Of a stretch of 64,000 bases of DNA, positions 51,714 to 61,962 are shown piece by piece; positions within the stretch are counted from its first letter, which is position 1; every line of letters begins with the position of its first letter. Made by a program: the position numbers and the translations under genes. Source of the stretch: Tritonibacter mobilis (lineage in GTDB: Bacteria; Pseudomonadota; Alphaproteobacteria; Rhodobacterales; Rhodobacteraceae); assembly GCF_001681715.1 (NCBI RefSeq), contig NZ_LNWY01000016.1, forward strand, positions 62,001 to 126,000. Direction: 5' to 3'. The notes below the pieces were generated by a model that searched no databases, was not told the origin of the DNA, and saw nothing but the letters and a program-made list of their open reading frames with translations.

Positions 51714-54700
51714 TTGCGCTTTTCCAAACTCAGGCTCAACGGCTTCAAAAGCTTTGTGGACCCCACTGACCTGCTCATCGCCGATGGGTTGACAGGTGTT
51801 GTGGGGCCGAATGGCTGTGGCAAGTCGAACCTCTTGGAGGCGCTGCGTTGGGTGATGGGGGAAACCCGTGCCAAGGCGATGCGGGGCGGTGGCATGGAAG
51901 ACGTGATCTTTGCCGGCACCGCCACCCGGTCTGCGCGCAACTTTGCCGAAGTCAGTCTGCAGATCGACAACTCCGAACGATTGGCGCCTTCTGGGTTCAA
52001 TGACTCCGACCAACTCGACATTGTGCGCCGGATCACCCGTGACGTCGGCTCGGCGTATAAGGCCAACGCGAAGGATGTGCGGGCCAAGGACGTGCAGATG
52101 CTCTTTGCCGATGCCTCAACCGGTGCGCATTCGCCCGCGTTGGTGCGGCAAGGTCAGATTTCTGAGCTGATCAACGCCAAACCCAAAGCGCGCCGTCGGG
52201 TGCTTGAAGAGGCGGCCGGGATCTCCGGGCTGTATCAGCGCCGTCATGAGGCGGAACTGAAGCTCAAGAATACGGAACAGAATCTGCTGCGCATCGATGA
52301 TGTGATCGAGCAGCTTGCGACGCAGTTGGGGCAGCTTGGACGACAGGCCAAACAGGCGCAGCGTTACCGCGAGATTGGCGAAAAACTGCGGCTGGCCGAG
52401 GGTATGCTGCTCTATCGTCGCTGGCGTGAGGCGGATGAGGCGCGTCTGGCGGCGGAAGAAGAACTCCGCACGCGTGTGACACAAGCTGCCAAAGCGGAGG
52501 CGCTGGCGCGTGTTGCGGGCGAAAAACGGGCTGAGGCTGAGGACGGATTGCCACCGCTGCGCGAAGAAGAGGCGATCGCCGCGGCTGTGCTGCAGCGTTT
52601 GGTGGTACAGCGCGATGCGCTCTCCGATCAAGAAGCGCAGGCCCGGCAGAATATTGAACGTCTGAACAGCCGCATCCAGCAGCTTGGCAATGATATCGAA
52701 CGTGAGGCCGGGCTGAACCGGGATGCGGGCGAGACGATTGAACGTCTGGAGTGGGAAAAGCGGGAACTGGCCAAGGCGGGTGAGGGGCACGATGACCGCA
52801 TGGCGGAGGCCGCAGAAGTTGCGCAAGAGTCCACATCCATCCTCCACAATGGTGAGGAACATCTTTCGCAGGTGACAGAGGATGTTGCGCGGCTCGCCGC
52901 GCGCCATCAGTCTGCGCAGCGCCTCGTCGAGGATTGCCGCCGCGCCTTGGAACGCGCCGAAGGTGAGGGTGCCAAGTCCCGCGCCGCTCAGGACACTGCG
53001 CGAGAGGCTTTGGCTGCGTCCGAGGCGGCCTATGAGGCGGCTTTGGAGGCGGAGGAAGAGGCCCGCGAAGCCGCCGAGACGGCAGAAGAAGCGCTGGCCG
53101 AGGCGGATGAGCTGCGCACTGAAACGCAGGCACATGAAACCGAAGCGCGTGCGAAACGCTCTGAGGCGGAGGGGGAGCTGGGCGCGCTCAGGGCCGAGGT
53201 CACGGCGCTGGCAAAGCTGGTTGAGCGTGACACCGCCGAGGGCGGTCAGGTCATGGATGATCTGCGGGTGACACCGGGCTACGAGAAGGCTCTTGGTGCT
53301 GCATTGGCGGATGATCTGCGCGCGCCGCTTGCAGATAGCGATGGGCCGACGGGCTGGCTGACCTTGCCGTCCTATGAACGTGATGCGCCACTGCCGGATG
53401 GGGTGGAGCCGCTCGGCAAATATGTCGATGGTCCTGATGCGCTCTGGCGGCGGATTGCACAGATCGGCGTGGTCGACCCGGATGAGGCGGCGCGTTTGCA
53501 GCCTTTGTTGCAGCCCGGCCAGCGTTTGGTGACGCTGGAGGGCGATCTGTGGCGCTGGGACGGGTTCCGCTCTTGGGCAGAAGACGCGCCCTCGGCGGCG
53601 GCGATGCGACTGGAGCAGATGAACCGGCTGGAGGCGCTGAAACAGGATCTGGCGCATGCCACGGCCCGCACCGAAGGAGCGCAGGCCGCACATGAGACCT
53701 TGGTGCGCAAGCTCGAAGAAGTGACCCTTGCGGATCAGGCCGCCCGTCAGGCCCGCCGCACCGCCGATCAGCGCGTCGCGGATAGTGCCCGTGCCCTGAG
53801 CCGCGCTGAGGCGGAAAAGAACCTCGCCGAAGGCAAGCTCGAAAACTTTGGCATTGCTGTCGCGCGCCATGATGAGGATGCGCTGACTGCATCTTTGCAA
53901 CTGAAAGACGCCGAAACGGCGCAGGCGGCTCTTGGGGATCTCGCTGAGGCGCGCGCCAAGGTTGAGGAGATCAAACACGGGGTCGAGGCGGCGCGGATCA
54001 CCATGCTCACGCACCGCTCCGCGCTGGATGAGTTGCGCCGCGAAGGCGAGGCGCGCACCAAACGCGCGCAGACCGTGACCAAGGAAATCTCTGGCTGGCG
54101 GTTGCGTCTGGACTCGGCCGGTAAGCGGATTTCCGAGCTCGAAGAGCGTCGTGAGACCAGCCAAGAAGAACTGGAAGACGCGATGGCGGTGCCCGGCGAG
54201 ATTGCCGAGACCCGCGAAGAGCTTAATGAACAGATCACCGACGCCGAGGCGCGTAAGGCTGAGGCGACGGATGCGCTGGTTGCTGCCGAAGCTGTGCTGC
54301 GTGAGGCGGTCCACAATGAGCGCGAATGCGAGCGCCTGGCCTCCGAGGCGCGCGAAGCACGGGCGCGGTCCGAAGCCCGCACAGAGGCTGCCCGCGAAAC
54401 CGTCGAGGCCACGGCTGAGCGCATCGATGAGGTGATGCAGCTGGAGCCTGCCGAGCTGTTGGAGCAACTAAACGTTACCCCTGAGGATATGCCCAACGCC
54501 GAAGCGCTGGAGGTCGAGGTCGCCCGTCACAAACGCCAGCGCGATGCGCTTGGTGCGGTGAACCTGCGTGCGGAGGAAGACGCCCGCGAAGTTCAAAGTG
54601 AGTATGACACGCTGGTGGCAGAGAAGCTGGATCTGGAAGAGGCGGTGAAGACCCTGCGCTCAGGGATTGCCTCTCTCAACCGCGAGGGGCGGGAGCGCCT

Positions 54701-55169
54701 GCTGACCGCCTTTGAGCAAGTGAACAGCTCTTTTGCGATGCTGTTTACCCATCTGTTTGGGGGTGGCGAGGCAAACCTGCTGATGGTTGAAAGCGATGAT
54801 CCCTTGGATGCGGGGCTTGAGATCATGTGCCAGCCACCAGGCAAAAAACTCTCTACCCTGTCGCTTTTGTCCGGAGGGGAACAGACCCTGACGGCGATGG
54901 CGCTGATCTTTGCTGTGTTCCTGTCAAACCCTGCGCCCATCTGCGTGCTCGACGAGGTCGACGCGCCGCTTGATGACGCCAATGTCACGCGTTTCTGCGA
55001 TCTGCTGGACGAGATGTGCCGCCAGACCGACACGCGCTTTTTGATCATCACCCACCATGCGGTGACGATGGCGCGTATGGACCGGCTGTTTGGCGTGACC
55101 ATGCAGGAAAAAGGTGTGAGTCAACTGGTGTCAGTAGATCTGAAAAAGGCAGAGGCGCTGGTCGCTTAG
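51714..55169 (+). CDS. smc: Chromosome segregation ATPase SMC
   Basis: Condensin subunit of 1151 residues. N-terminal head MRFSKLRLNGFKSFVDPTDLLIADGLTGVVGPNGCGKSNLLEALRWVMGE with Walker A, then long coiled coils around a hinge at about 510-640, then the C-terminal head with LSGGEQTL at 1052-1059 and Walker B VLDEVDAPLDD near 1079-1090. The start codon is TTG with AGAAGGGG before it. All catalytic motifs are intact. Confidence 0.96.
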   Translation: MRFSKLRLNGFKSFVDPTDLLIADGLTGVVGPNGCGKSNLLEALRWVMGETRAKAMRGGGMEDVIFAGTATRSARNFAEVSLQIDNSERLAPSGFNDSDQLDIVRRITRDVGSAYKANAKDVRAKDVQMLFADASTGAHSPALVRQGQISELINAKPKARRRVLEEAAGISGLYQRRHEAELKLKNTEQNLLRIDDVIEQLATQLGQLGRQAKQAQRYREIGEKLRLAEGMLLYRRWREADEARLAAEEELRTRVTQAAKAEALARVAGEKRAEAEDGLPPLREEEAIAAAVLQRLVVQRDALSDQEAQARQNIERLNSRIQQLGNDIEREAGLNRDAGETIERLEWEKRELAKAGEGHDDRMAEAAEVAQESTSILHNGEEHLSQVTEDVARLAARHQSAQRLVEDCRRALERAEGEGAKSRAAQDTAREALAASEAAYEAALEAEEEAREAAETAEEALAEADELRTETQAHETEARAKRSEAEGELGALRAEVTALAKLVERDTAEGGQVMDDLRVTPGYEKALGAALADDLRAPLADSDGPTGWLTLPSYERDAPLPDGVEPLGKYVDGPDALWRRIAQIGVVDPDEAARLQPLLQPGQRLVTLEGDLWRWDGFRSWAEDAPSAAAMRLEQMNRLEALKQDLAHATARTEGAQAAHETLVRKLEEVTLADQAARQARRTADQRVADSARALSRAEAEKNLAEGKLENFGIAVARHDEDALTASLQLKDAETAQAALGDLAEARAKVEEIKHGVEAARITMLTHRSALDELRREGEARTKRAQTVTKEISGWRLRLDSAGKRISELEERRETSQEELEDAMAVPGEIAETREELNEQITDAEARKAEATDALVAAEAVLREAVHNERECERLASEAREARARSEARTEAARETVEATAERIDEVMQLEPAELLEQLNVTPEDMPNAEALEVEVARHKRQRDALGAVNLRAEEDAREVQSEYDTLVAEKLDLEEAVKTLRSGIASLNREGRERLLTAFEQVNSSFAMLFTHLFGGGEANLLMVESDDPLDAGLEIMCQPPGKKLSTLSLLSGGEQTLTAMALIFAVFLSNPAPICVLDEVDAPLDDANVTRFCDLLDEMCRQTDTRFLIITHHAVTMARMDRLFGVTMQEKGVSQLVSVDLKKAEALVA

Positions 55170-55193
55170 ACCGCCCCTCGTCTCAGACTTGGG

Positions 55194-56390
55194 TCAGAGC
55201 GCGTTCAGCAGATCCGGCGTGGGCCAGGCATCTGCGGGGAACCCCAGACGCTTTTGCTCTTTCTGCACCGCCAGTCGGGTGTTCGCGCCGAGTATGCCAT
55301 CAACATCACCTACGTCGTGACCGCGGGCTTGCAGACGGCGCTGCAACTCTTTCATTTGATCGCCAGACAATCCCTGCTCAGAACTTCCGGCATCGTAAAC
55401 AGGCGCGCCTTCCAGTCGGGTCGCAAAATAGGCTGCGGTCAGAACATAGGTAAAGCTCTGATTCCACTCAAAATAAATGTCGAAGTTAGGGTAGGCAAGA
55501 AAGGCAGGGCCCTTGTGACCCTGCGGGAGCAACAGCGAGGCCTCTGCATCCTTCATCGCAAAGCTGGTCGTTCGGGGTGCGACACCCATCGCCTCCCAGT
55601 CGGCAAGGGATTTCTTATAAGCGGGGCCGGAGGCGGAGACATCCATGTCTGCCGGGATCGTGACCTCTTGCAACCATGGCTCATTTGCGCGCCAGCCGAG
55701 GTGCGAGAGCATGCGCGCCGCAGACATCAGCGCATCCGCTGCCGATGTCTTGAGCGTCACGTGGCCATCGCCGTCCGCGTCCACTCCGTGCTCAAGGATA
55801 TCGCTGGGCAGCATCTGCACCATGCCTATTTCACCGGCCCAAGCACCCGTGGTGCGCGCCGGGTCAAAGTCCCCTTTGCGATAAAGCTCCAGCGCCGAGA
55901 AAATTTGCGGCCTGAACAGGTCCGGGCGGCGGCAATCATGCGCGAGCGTCACCAGTGCATTTCGAGTGTTGAAATCGCCCTGCACTGCGCCATAGTCGGT
56001 CTCAAACGCCCAGAACGCCAGCAGGACACCCCGGTTGATGCCATAGGTCGTCTCGATCCGGTCAAAGATTTTGTCGAATTCCTCGCCCTTGCTACGGCCA
56101 CGGTTCAAACGGCTCTGCGAGATCAGGCGGCGGGAAAATTCGACAAACGGTTTCTGGAACACGCCCTGAGAGCGGTCAGCTCGGAGCACGCTCTGGTCTT
56201 GCGAGACGCCATTAAAGAATTCGTTGACGGTACTGATCGCATAGCCTGCCGAAACGGCCTCGTCTTTCAGACCGCGTACGAAGTTTTGAAAACTCCCACC
56301 GCATTGCGCTGCGGCAAGGGTCGGGGCACTCAGTAGGGCAATCAAGGCGGTGCGGTGCAAGACCGCTTTGGCGCTGGGCAGCACACGCAT
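55194..56390 (-). CDS. Lytic murein transglycosylase (MltB type)
   Basis: Cell-wall lytic enzyme of 398 residues. Signal peptide ALIALLSAPTLAAAQ-C with Cys at the cleavage position, though the lipobox is weak. Catalytic domain with ETDYGAVQGDFNTRNAL (catalytic Glu) and GEIGMVQMLPSDILEHGVDADGDGHVTLKTSAADALMSAARMLSHLGWR; C-terminal peptidoglycan-binding repeat LQRRLQARGHDVGDVDGILGANTRLAVQKEQKRLG. It acts in the periplasm to cut glycan strands. Confidence 0.92.
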   Translation of the reverse strand: MRVLPSAKAVLHRTALIALLSAPTLAAAQCGGSFQNFVRGLKDEAVSAGYAISTVNEFFNGVSQDQSVLRADRSQGVFQKPFVEFSRRLISQSRLNRGRSKGEEFDKIFDRIETTYGINRGVLLAFWAFETDYGAVQGDFNTRNALVTLAHDCRRPDLFRPQIFSALELYRKGDFDPARTTGAWAGEIGMVQMLPSDILEHGVDADGDGHVTLKTSAADALMSAARMLSHLGWRANEPWLQEVTIPADMDVSASGPAYKKSLADWEAMGVAPRTTSFAMKDAEASLLLPQGHKGPAFLAYPNFDIYFEWNQSFTYVLTAAYFATRLEGAPVYDAGSSEQGLSGDQMKELQRRLQARGHDVGDVDGILGANTRLAVQKEQKRLGFPADAWPTPDLLNAL

Positions 56391-56432
56391 GGCTCTTTGT
56401 CCTCTGGTCGGATCGGTTCGCGCTAACGATAT

Positions 56433-57344
56433 CTAGAAGAGCAGACCCAATGCAACCACCAGAACAAGTGTCAGACCCCAAGATTTCCAAAGAACGTCGC
56501 AGCACCGTGTGATTGCATGGGCATTGGCGCTTTTTGACCCCGCCTCATTTACCCAAGCAAAATCCCGCATCTCGCCGTCATAGGATCGGGGACCGGCCAG
56601 CGCGACACCCAGTGCGCGTGCCATAGCGGCTTCGGGCCAGCCCGCGTTGGGGGAACGGTGCTTGCGCGCATCGGCACTGATTTCGCCCCACTCGCTCGTG
56701 CGCCATGTGACCACTGCCAGCAGCAGCGCACTCAGACGGGCGGGAATGATATTGAGCACATCGTCAAACCGCGCCGCCGCCCAGCCGAATTCTTCGTAAG
56801 CCTCGGTGCGGTAGCCGATCATACTGTCGGCGGTGTTGATGAGTTTGTAGATGAACAGGCCCGGCAGGCCGGCGACCAGAAACCAGAATGCTGGCGCGAT
56901 GACACCATCCGAGAAATTCTCTGCGCCGCTTTCAATTGCCGAGCGCGCAACCTGCGGGCCGGTCATATTGGCTGTATCGCGACTGACAATTTGCGCAACG
57001 GCTTCGCGCCCCTCAAGGAGGCCATGGCGCAAACCGGTGGCTACCGCGCGTACATGATCAACCAAAGAGCGTTGAGCGATGAGGATGGCAGCGATCAATA
57101 CGCTGACCACATCTCCTAACCACGACACTGCCCAGCCCAGACACAGGCCAGTGACAACAAGGACGAGGACGGCCACAACGCCCTTGCTACGTCGTCCGTC
57201 ACCGTCATTCAGCCCATCATCGAGCGCCTGTACAAGCTTGCCCATCAGAACCGCCGGATGCGGCACGCGGGACCAGAGCCATTTGGGTTCTCCAAAAATG
57301 GCGTCGAGGATCATTGCCGGGATCAATAGCGCAGCGGTGCTCAT
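56433..57344 (-). CDS. cbiB: Adenosylcobinamide-phosphate synthase CbiB
   Basis: Membrane enzyme of 303 residues that attaches aminopropanol (phosphate) to cobyric acid in B12 synthesis. [83 protein letters not shown] and [38 protein letters not shown] are diagnostic. It overlaps cobC by 4 bases. Confidence 0.95.
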   Translation of the reverse strand: MSTAALLIPAMILDAIFGEPKWLWSRVPHPAVLMGKLVQALDDGLNDGDGRRSKGVVAVLVLVVTGLCLGWAVSWLGDVVSVLIAAILIAQRSLVDHVRAVATGLRHGLLEGREAVAQIVSRDTANMTGPQVARSAIESGAENFSDGVIAPAFWFLVAGLPGLFIYKLINTADSMIGYRTEAYEEFGWAAARFDDVLNIIPARLSALLLAVVTWRTSEWGEISADARKHRSPNAGWPEAAMARALGVALAGPRSYDGEMRDFAWVNEAGSKSANAHAITRCCDVLWKSWGLTLVLVVALGLLF

Positions 57345-58339
57345 AAAAGTGCGGTCTCCAGTTGGCTCCAGCGATCTGCGGGCGGCAGGCCGAGGCGCAG
57401 GAAACGGCTGGAATAGGGGAATATACGGCTCCAGATATGAGCGCGGGCAAGGCGGTCTTGCCAGGCACTTGCGTCCTCAACGTCGTAGAGCCGGAACAGA
57501 TCGGTGCCGCCGACAGTTTGCGCACCGGCCTGCTGCATCAGTTGATCCAGTCGAGAGGCTGCGTCAGCCAGTTCAAGCCGTGTGGTGGTCGCCCAGTCGT
57601 GATTGTTCAAAGCATGCGCGCCAATGCGCAGTGCAGGCCCAGAGACAGCCCACGGCCCCATTGCTGCGCGCAACCCTGCGATCAGATCCGGATCACCAAT
57701 GGCAAAACCCAATCGCAGGCCAGCCAGCCCCCAGAATTTGCCAAAACTCTTGAGAATAATGGTGCCCGAGGCAGATGCGCGGGCGATCAGGCTCTGTTCC
57801 GGGCAAATGTCGCAGAAACTCTCATCAATCACGCAGAAGGGGGCGTTGATTTCGTCTGGCTGCCACAGGTGGCCATCGGGGTTGTTGGGGTGGACCACAA
57901 CCTGCGCCTCGGCTGGGCCATGATCCAGAATTTGCCAGCCGCAATGATCAAACGCTGCGGCGTGTTCATTGTAAGTGGGCGTGGTGATCTGAACCGTTCG
58001 CGCAGGGCGCAGTGCGGGGAGGCGTGCAATCAGGGCAGAGGCACCGGGAGCGGCGAGGATGTCTGCCCCCTCCGGCACGCGCCAAAAGCTGCGCGCGGCA
58101 TCGATGAGCGCCTGTTGGGCATCGCGGTCGGGCAATGCGGTCCAGTCCTCAGCCATGAGCGGCGGCAACGGGTAGGGCGCTGGATTGATCCCTGTCGAGA
58201 GGTCAATCCAGTCTTCTCGCAGACCTCCAAATCGGGCGATTGCCGCAGCGAGGTTGCCACCGTGGTCACGTGCTCCCCCGGCAGAGGCCGTGGCCTGCGC
58301 CGGGTCTTGCACAGCGGCAAACTGAGAGGGTTCTGCCAT
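57341..58339 (-). CDS. cobC: Threonine-phosphate decarboxylase CobC
   Basis: PLP enzyme of 332 residues that makes aminopropanol phosphate from threonine phosphate for the B12 nucleotide loop. [61 protein letters not shown] and [14 protein letters not shown] (PLP Lys) are typical. Coupled to cbiB by overlap. No cobalamin riboswitch is visible, as the upstream gap is only about 100 bases. Confidence 0.92.
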   Translation of the reverse strand: MAEPSQFAAVQDPAQATASAGGARDHGGNLAAAIARFGGLREDWIDLSTGINPAPYPLPPLMAEDWTALPDRDAQQALIDAARSFWRVPEGADILAAPGASALIARLPALRPARTVQITTPTYNEHAAAFDHCGWQILDHGPAEAQVVVHPNNPDGHLWQPDEINAPFCVIDESFCDICPEQSLIARASASGTIILKSFGKFWGLAGLRLGFAIGDPDLIAGLRAAMGPWAVSGPALRIGAHALNNHDWATTTRLELADAASRLDQLMQQAGAQTVGGTDLFRLYDVEDASAWQDRLARAHIWSRIFPYSSRFLRLGLPPADRWSQLETALL

Positions 58340-58442
58340 CGCGGGGCGGCCTTTTATCAGATCAGCGTCTAGGCACGATATGCCTCTGCAATGGCCATAA
58401 AGCAAGCGCGGCAACCCGTAGCCCGCCTCACGAGCGCGGGAC

Positions 58443-59417
58443 TTACGCGCGCCCGTGCGGTGCCTGCCAGTCAAGTACCGGATTGATCGGCAAGATCCGG
58501 TTGGGGTTTATAGTGTCGTGACTGTAGTGATAGTGGCGCACGATATGTGGCATGACCACCGTTTCTGCCACGCCGCTCATTTGGTAGAGTTCACGTGTGT
58601 AGCCCCAGAGGTTGGGGTAATCGATAATGCGACGTTGATTGCATTTGAAATGCAGGTGATAGACCGGATCAAAGCGCACCAATGTGGTGAACAGGCGCCA
58701 GTCGGCTTCTGTGAGTTTGTCGCCCATCAGGTAGCGGTGTTGGCTCAGGATATCTTCCAGCCAGTCAAGGCTCTCAAACAGCGGCACAACGGCGGCGTCA
58801 TATGCCTCTTGCGAGGTCGCAAAACCTGACTTGTAAACGCCGTTGTTCACCGTGTCGTAGACACGTTTGTTCACGGCCTCGATGGGTTCGCGCAGCTCCT
58901 CGGGCCAGAAATCAAGGGTGTTTCCCGTGATGTCGTCAAAGGCGGAGTTTAGCATGCGGATGATGTCCGCGCTCTCGTTAGAGACGATGGTGTTTTCTTG
59001 CTTGTCCCACAGAACAGGGACCGTCACCCGGCCTGAGTACTTTGGGTCCGCCTTGGTGTAGACCTGATGCATATAGTCAAAGCCAAAGAGCGTATCGCCA
59101 GTTGCGCCATCCTCGTCGGTTTTAAACTCCCACCCTTTGTCCAGCATATCCGGGTGAACGACCGAAACACTGATGTGGTCTTCCAGACCCTTGAGTTTGC
59201 GGAAAATCAACGTGCGATGGGCCCATGGGCATGCATACGACACGTAGAGATGGTAGCGCCCGCTTTCAGCCTTAAATCCCTGTTGTCCGTCCGGGCCGGG
59301 GCTGCCATCCGCCGTCAGCCAGTTGCGGAACTGCGATTCCGAACGCTTGAACGCGCCGCCGTTTGATTTCGTGTCGTACCAGACATCTTGCCATTCGCCG
59401 TCTACCAGCAGTCCCAT
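58443..59417 (-). CDS. Glutathionyl-hydroquinone reductase
   Basis: Xi-class glutathione transferase of 324 residues (YqjG/PcpF/ECM4 family) that reduces glutathionyl-hydroquinones. The catalytic Cys lies in YVSYACPWAHRTLIFRKLKGL; VPVLWDKQENTIVSNESADIIRMLN and the C-terminal YPNLWGYTRELYQMSGVAETV are typical. GGAAGG precedes the ATG. The longer frame to 59525 was excluded. Confidence 0.93.
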   Translation of the reverse strand: MGLLVDGEWQDVWYDTKSNGGAFKRSESQFRNWLTADGSPGPDGQQGFKAESGRYHLYVSYACPWAHRTLIFRKLKGLEDHISVSVVHPDMLDKGWEFKTDEDGATGDTLFGFDYMHQVYTKADPKYSGRVTVPVLWDKQENTIVSNESADIIRMLNSAFDDITGNTLDFWPEELREPIEAVNKRVYDTVNNGVYKSGFATSQEAYDAAVVPLFESLDWLEDILSQHRYLMGDKLTEADWRLFTTLVRFDPVYHLHFKCNQRRIIDYPNLWGYTRELYQMSGVAETVVMPHIVRHYHYSHDTINPNRILPINPVLDWQAPHGRA

Positions 59418-59650
59418 AATCGGTCCTTCCTTGTTCGCTTGTAAACAAGGATAGGGTCGGGAAGGGGATGCGGCCACCTGTGCCACTGCGCAGGGTCCCT
59501 GCATGCGCGCACAGGTAAGTGGCACTGCGACAGGCGAAGCCTCATCACCACAATTACCCTTCTCGAAGGAAATTCACCGTTTCTTCACTTGATTTTAGCC
59601 AATTTGACGTCACCCTAAGACTCGGTCTGCTAAAGCCGGAGGTTGAGACC

Positions 59651-60019
59651 ATGACCACATATGTTCCCAAATCTGTTCAGGACGCCCTTGATAAGGCGCG
59701 TATTGAGGGCATGAAGAAAAAGAACCGCCTGCGGGTGCATGTGGGCGATGAAATCTACCCGGTATTGCGCCTGTGGGATCGCGGATTTTCTGTCGAAGAG
59801 GAAACCGTGCCGCAACTACGTGGCCTCGTGGACCTCTATGATGGCGCGCGTCATCTGTCACAGTGTCTCATCGTTGCCTCCGAGGCAGAAGCGGGTGAGA
59901 TGTGCTACGATTTCAAACGCGCCACGGCTGCTGCGGAGACTGCGCCGCTTGATTTCTATCGCGCGCCAGATGCGGCAGTCGGCCTCTTGGGGCATGAGCA
60001 GCAACTGGGCGAGGGCTGA
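59651..60019 (+). CDS. Conserved hypothetical protein, 122 aa
   Basis: Not assigned to a named family. Begins MTTYVPKSVQDALDKAR with GGAGG upstream. Contains RLRVHVGDEIYPVLRLWDRGFSVEEETVPQLRGLVDLYDGARHLSQCLIVASEAEAGEMCYDFKRATAA, which reads like a PilZ-like or small beta-barrel domain (RLRVHVGDEIYPVLRLWDRGFSV). No signal peptide or membrane segment. If PilZ-like, it could bind cyclic di-GMP, but the RxxxR motif is not clear. Seems a conserved alphaproteobacterial protein. Confidence 0.72.
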   Translation: MTTYVPKSVQDALDKARIEGMKKKNRLRVHVGDEIYPVLRLWDRGFSVEEETVPQLRGLVDLYDGARHLSQCLIVASEAEAGEMCYDFKRATAAAETAPLDFYRAPDAAVGLLGHEQQLGEG

Positions 60020-60106
60020 GACGCCCCCTAAGCCACTATGGGCTGAGATTTGACAAACCTCTGTCGCCAGTGATGATCCCGGCGACAGAGACTTCACAAA
60101 CCCGCG

Positions 60107-61279
60107 TTACTGCAAATCAGCGAACGCCTTTGATAGCCGCTCGCAGGCTTCTTCGACCCGCGCGCGCTGCGTGCCGAGGTTGAAGCGTAGGAAACTCTCG
60201 CCACCAGTGCCAAAGGTCGTGCCATGGTTGGCGGCGATCTTCGCACCCTGCTCGACGCGACGGGTAAATTCTTCGCGCTCCATGCCAGTGCCAGAGAAAT
60301 CAACCCAAGCCAGATAAGTGGATTGCAATTCCATCGATTGCAGGCCCGGAATGGCGTTTACCGCTTCATCAAACAGTTTCTTGTTGCCCTCTAGGTAGGG
60401 AACCAGTTCCTCTATATAGGCGACGCCATCGGGAGAATAGGCGGCGATCGTGGCAAACTCTCCGGCCGTATTGCCTTGCAGGTAGATTGCCATCATGCGG
60501 CGGCGGAACTGTTCACGCAGTGTTTCATCGGGGATGATCACTTGCCCGGTGTGAAGGCCTGCAAAGTTAAAGGTTTTCGACGGTGCTGTCAGCATGATCA
60601 AACGCGTGCTGACCTCTGGCACAGCGACGGCCATCGGGATATGCTTGCGCCCGCCAAAGACCAGATCATGGTGGATTTCATCAGAGATCAGCATCAGATC
60701 ATGGCGCTCGCAGAAATCGGCGACCTGCTGCAGTTCGTCCTGTGTCCAGACGCGACCGCCTGGGTTATGCGGCGAGCAGAGGATGACCATCTTCTCCTTA
60801 CCGGTCATCTGCGCGTCATAGGCTGCAAAATCCATCTTGTAGGCGCCATCTTCCTGCACCATCTGGCATTCCACCACCTCGCGTCCGGCAAGGCGGATCA
60901 CCTTGGCAAAGGCATGATAGACCGGAGTAAACAGCACAATGCCATCGCCGGGCTGGGTGAAGGTATCAAGGCACATGCCGACGCCGTTCACCAGACCGGT
61001 TGTGGTAAAGATCGCATCCGCGTCGACGCTCCAGCCGTGGCGGTTTTCCATCCACCATTGAATGGCGTTCTTGTATTGGGATTCGCAGTTCACATAGCCG
61101 TAGACACCATGATCAGCCATCTCGCGCATCTTGGCTGAGACCGCTTCTGGTACGGCAAAATCCGTATCGGCGACCCACATGGCCAAGCCATCCTCAGGGG
61201 TGACGCCATAGAGCGGTTCCATCATATCCCATTTGGCGCAATGGGTGCCGCGTCGGTCGATGATCTTGTCGAAATCCAT
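60107..61279 (-). CDS. MalY/PatB-type cystathionine beta-lyase
   Basis: PLP enzyme of 390 residues that cleaves carbon-sulfur bonds of cystathionine or cysteine conjugates. TTTGLVNGVGMCLDTFTQPGDGIVLFTPVYHAFAKVI, LCSPHNPGGRVWTQDEL, LISDEIHHDLVFGGRKHIPMA and the PLP Lys in TAPSKTFNFAGLHTG are typical of MalY. CGGAGA precedes the start at 61279; the longer frame to 61585 overlaps the deformylase. In marine alphaproteobacteria, such enzymes may also act on sulfonium compounds, but that is not shown here. Confidence 0.9.
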   Translation of the reverse strand: MDFDKIIDRRGTHCAKWDMMEPLYGVTPEDGLAMWVADTDFAVPEAVSAKMREMADHGVYGYVNCESQYKNAIQWWMENRHGWSVDADAIFTTTGLVNGVGMCLDTFTQPGDGIVLFTPVYHAFAKVIRLAGREVVECQMVQEDGAYKMDFAAYDAQMTGKEKMVILCSPHNPGGRVWTQDELQQVADFCERHDLMLISDEIHHDLVFGGRKHIPMAVAVPEVSTRLIMLTAPSKTFNFAGLHTGQVIIPDETLREQFRRRMMAIYLQGNTAGEFATIAAYSPDGVAYIEELVPYLEGNKKLFDEAVNAIPGLQSMELQSTYLAWVDFSGTGMEREEFTRRVEQGAKIAANHGTTFGTGGESFLRFNLGTQRARVEEACERLSKAFADLQ

Positions 61280-61437
61280 TAATCTGTCTCCGTGGTGTTT
61301 GTTGCAAAAGCTAGGGGATTGCGCGCGCGCTGCAAAGCCTTGCCAATGTGCTGGTACAAACACGCCCTGCGGCGTGTCGGTGTCTAACGATGATGAGACA
61401 TTGCGGCCTTGCGGGGATTGGCCTAAAGCCTTTGCCC

Positions 61438-61962
61438 ATGAAACGCTCCATTCTGATCCACCCCGACCCGCGTCTGAAGAAGATCGCCGCCGATGTGCCG
61501 GACCTCTCTGATGAGTTGCGTGCGCTTGCCGATGACATGCTTGAAACCATGTATGCCGCGCCCGGCATCGGCCTTGCTGCGCCACAGATCGGTATTCTGG
61601 ACCGCCTGATCGTACTGGATTGCGTGAAGGAAGGCGAAGGCGAGGCGCGCCCGCTGGTGATGTTCAACCCCCGCGTCATTGCCGCCTCGGATGAGACGAA
61701 CGTCTATGAGGAAGGCTGCCTCTCCATTCCCGAACAATATGCCGAGGTGACCCGGCCCAAAGTGGTGGATGTCGAGTGGTTGGACCGTGATGGCAACCTC
61801 CAGACCGAGACGTTTGACGGGCTCTGGGCCACATGTGTCCAGCATGAGATCGACCACCTCGATGGCAAGCTTTTCATCGACTATCTGAAGCCGTTGAAGC
61901 GTCAGATGATCACGCGCAAGATGCAAAAGCTCAAGCGCGAACGCGCACGCGGCAACGTATGA
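61438..61962 (+). CDS. def: Peptide deformylase 1
   Basis: Removes the formyl group from new proteins. 174 residues. All three motifs intact: GIGLAAPQ (43-50), EGCLSIP with metal Cys94, and QHEIDHLDG with His136, catalytic Glu137 and His140. The ribosome site before the ATG is weak. First of three overlapping def genes leading to fmt. It overlaps def 2 by 4 bases. Confidence 0.94.
   Translation: MKRSILIHPDPRLKKIAADVPDLSDELRALADDMLETMYAAPGIGLAAPQIGILDRLIVLDCVKEGEGEARPLVMFNPRVIAASDETNVYEEGCLSIPEQYAEVTRPKVVDVEWLDRDGNLQTETFDGLWATCVQHEIDHLDGKLFIDYLKPLKRQMITRKMQKLKRERARGNV

Noticed and set aside
52116-54467. 783-residue minus-strand frame inside smc
   Set aside because: Antisense shadow of the smc coiled-coil region; smc has all expected motifs.
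58340-58442. Cobalamin riboswitch before cobC
   Set aside because: The gap is too short and lacks the B12 box.
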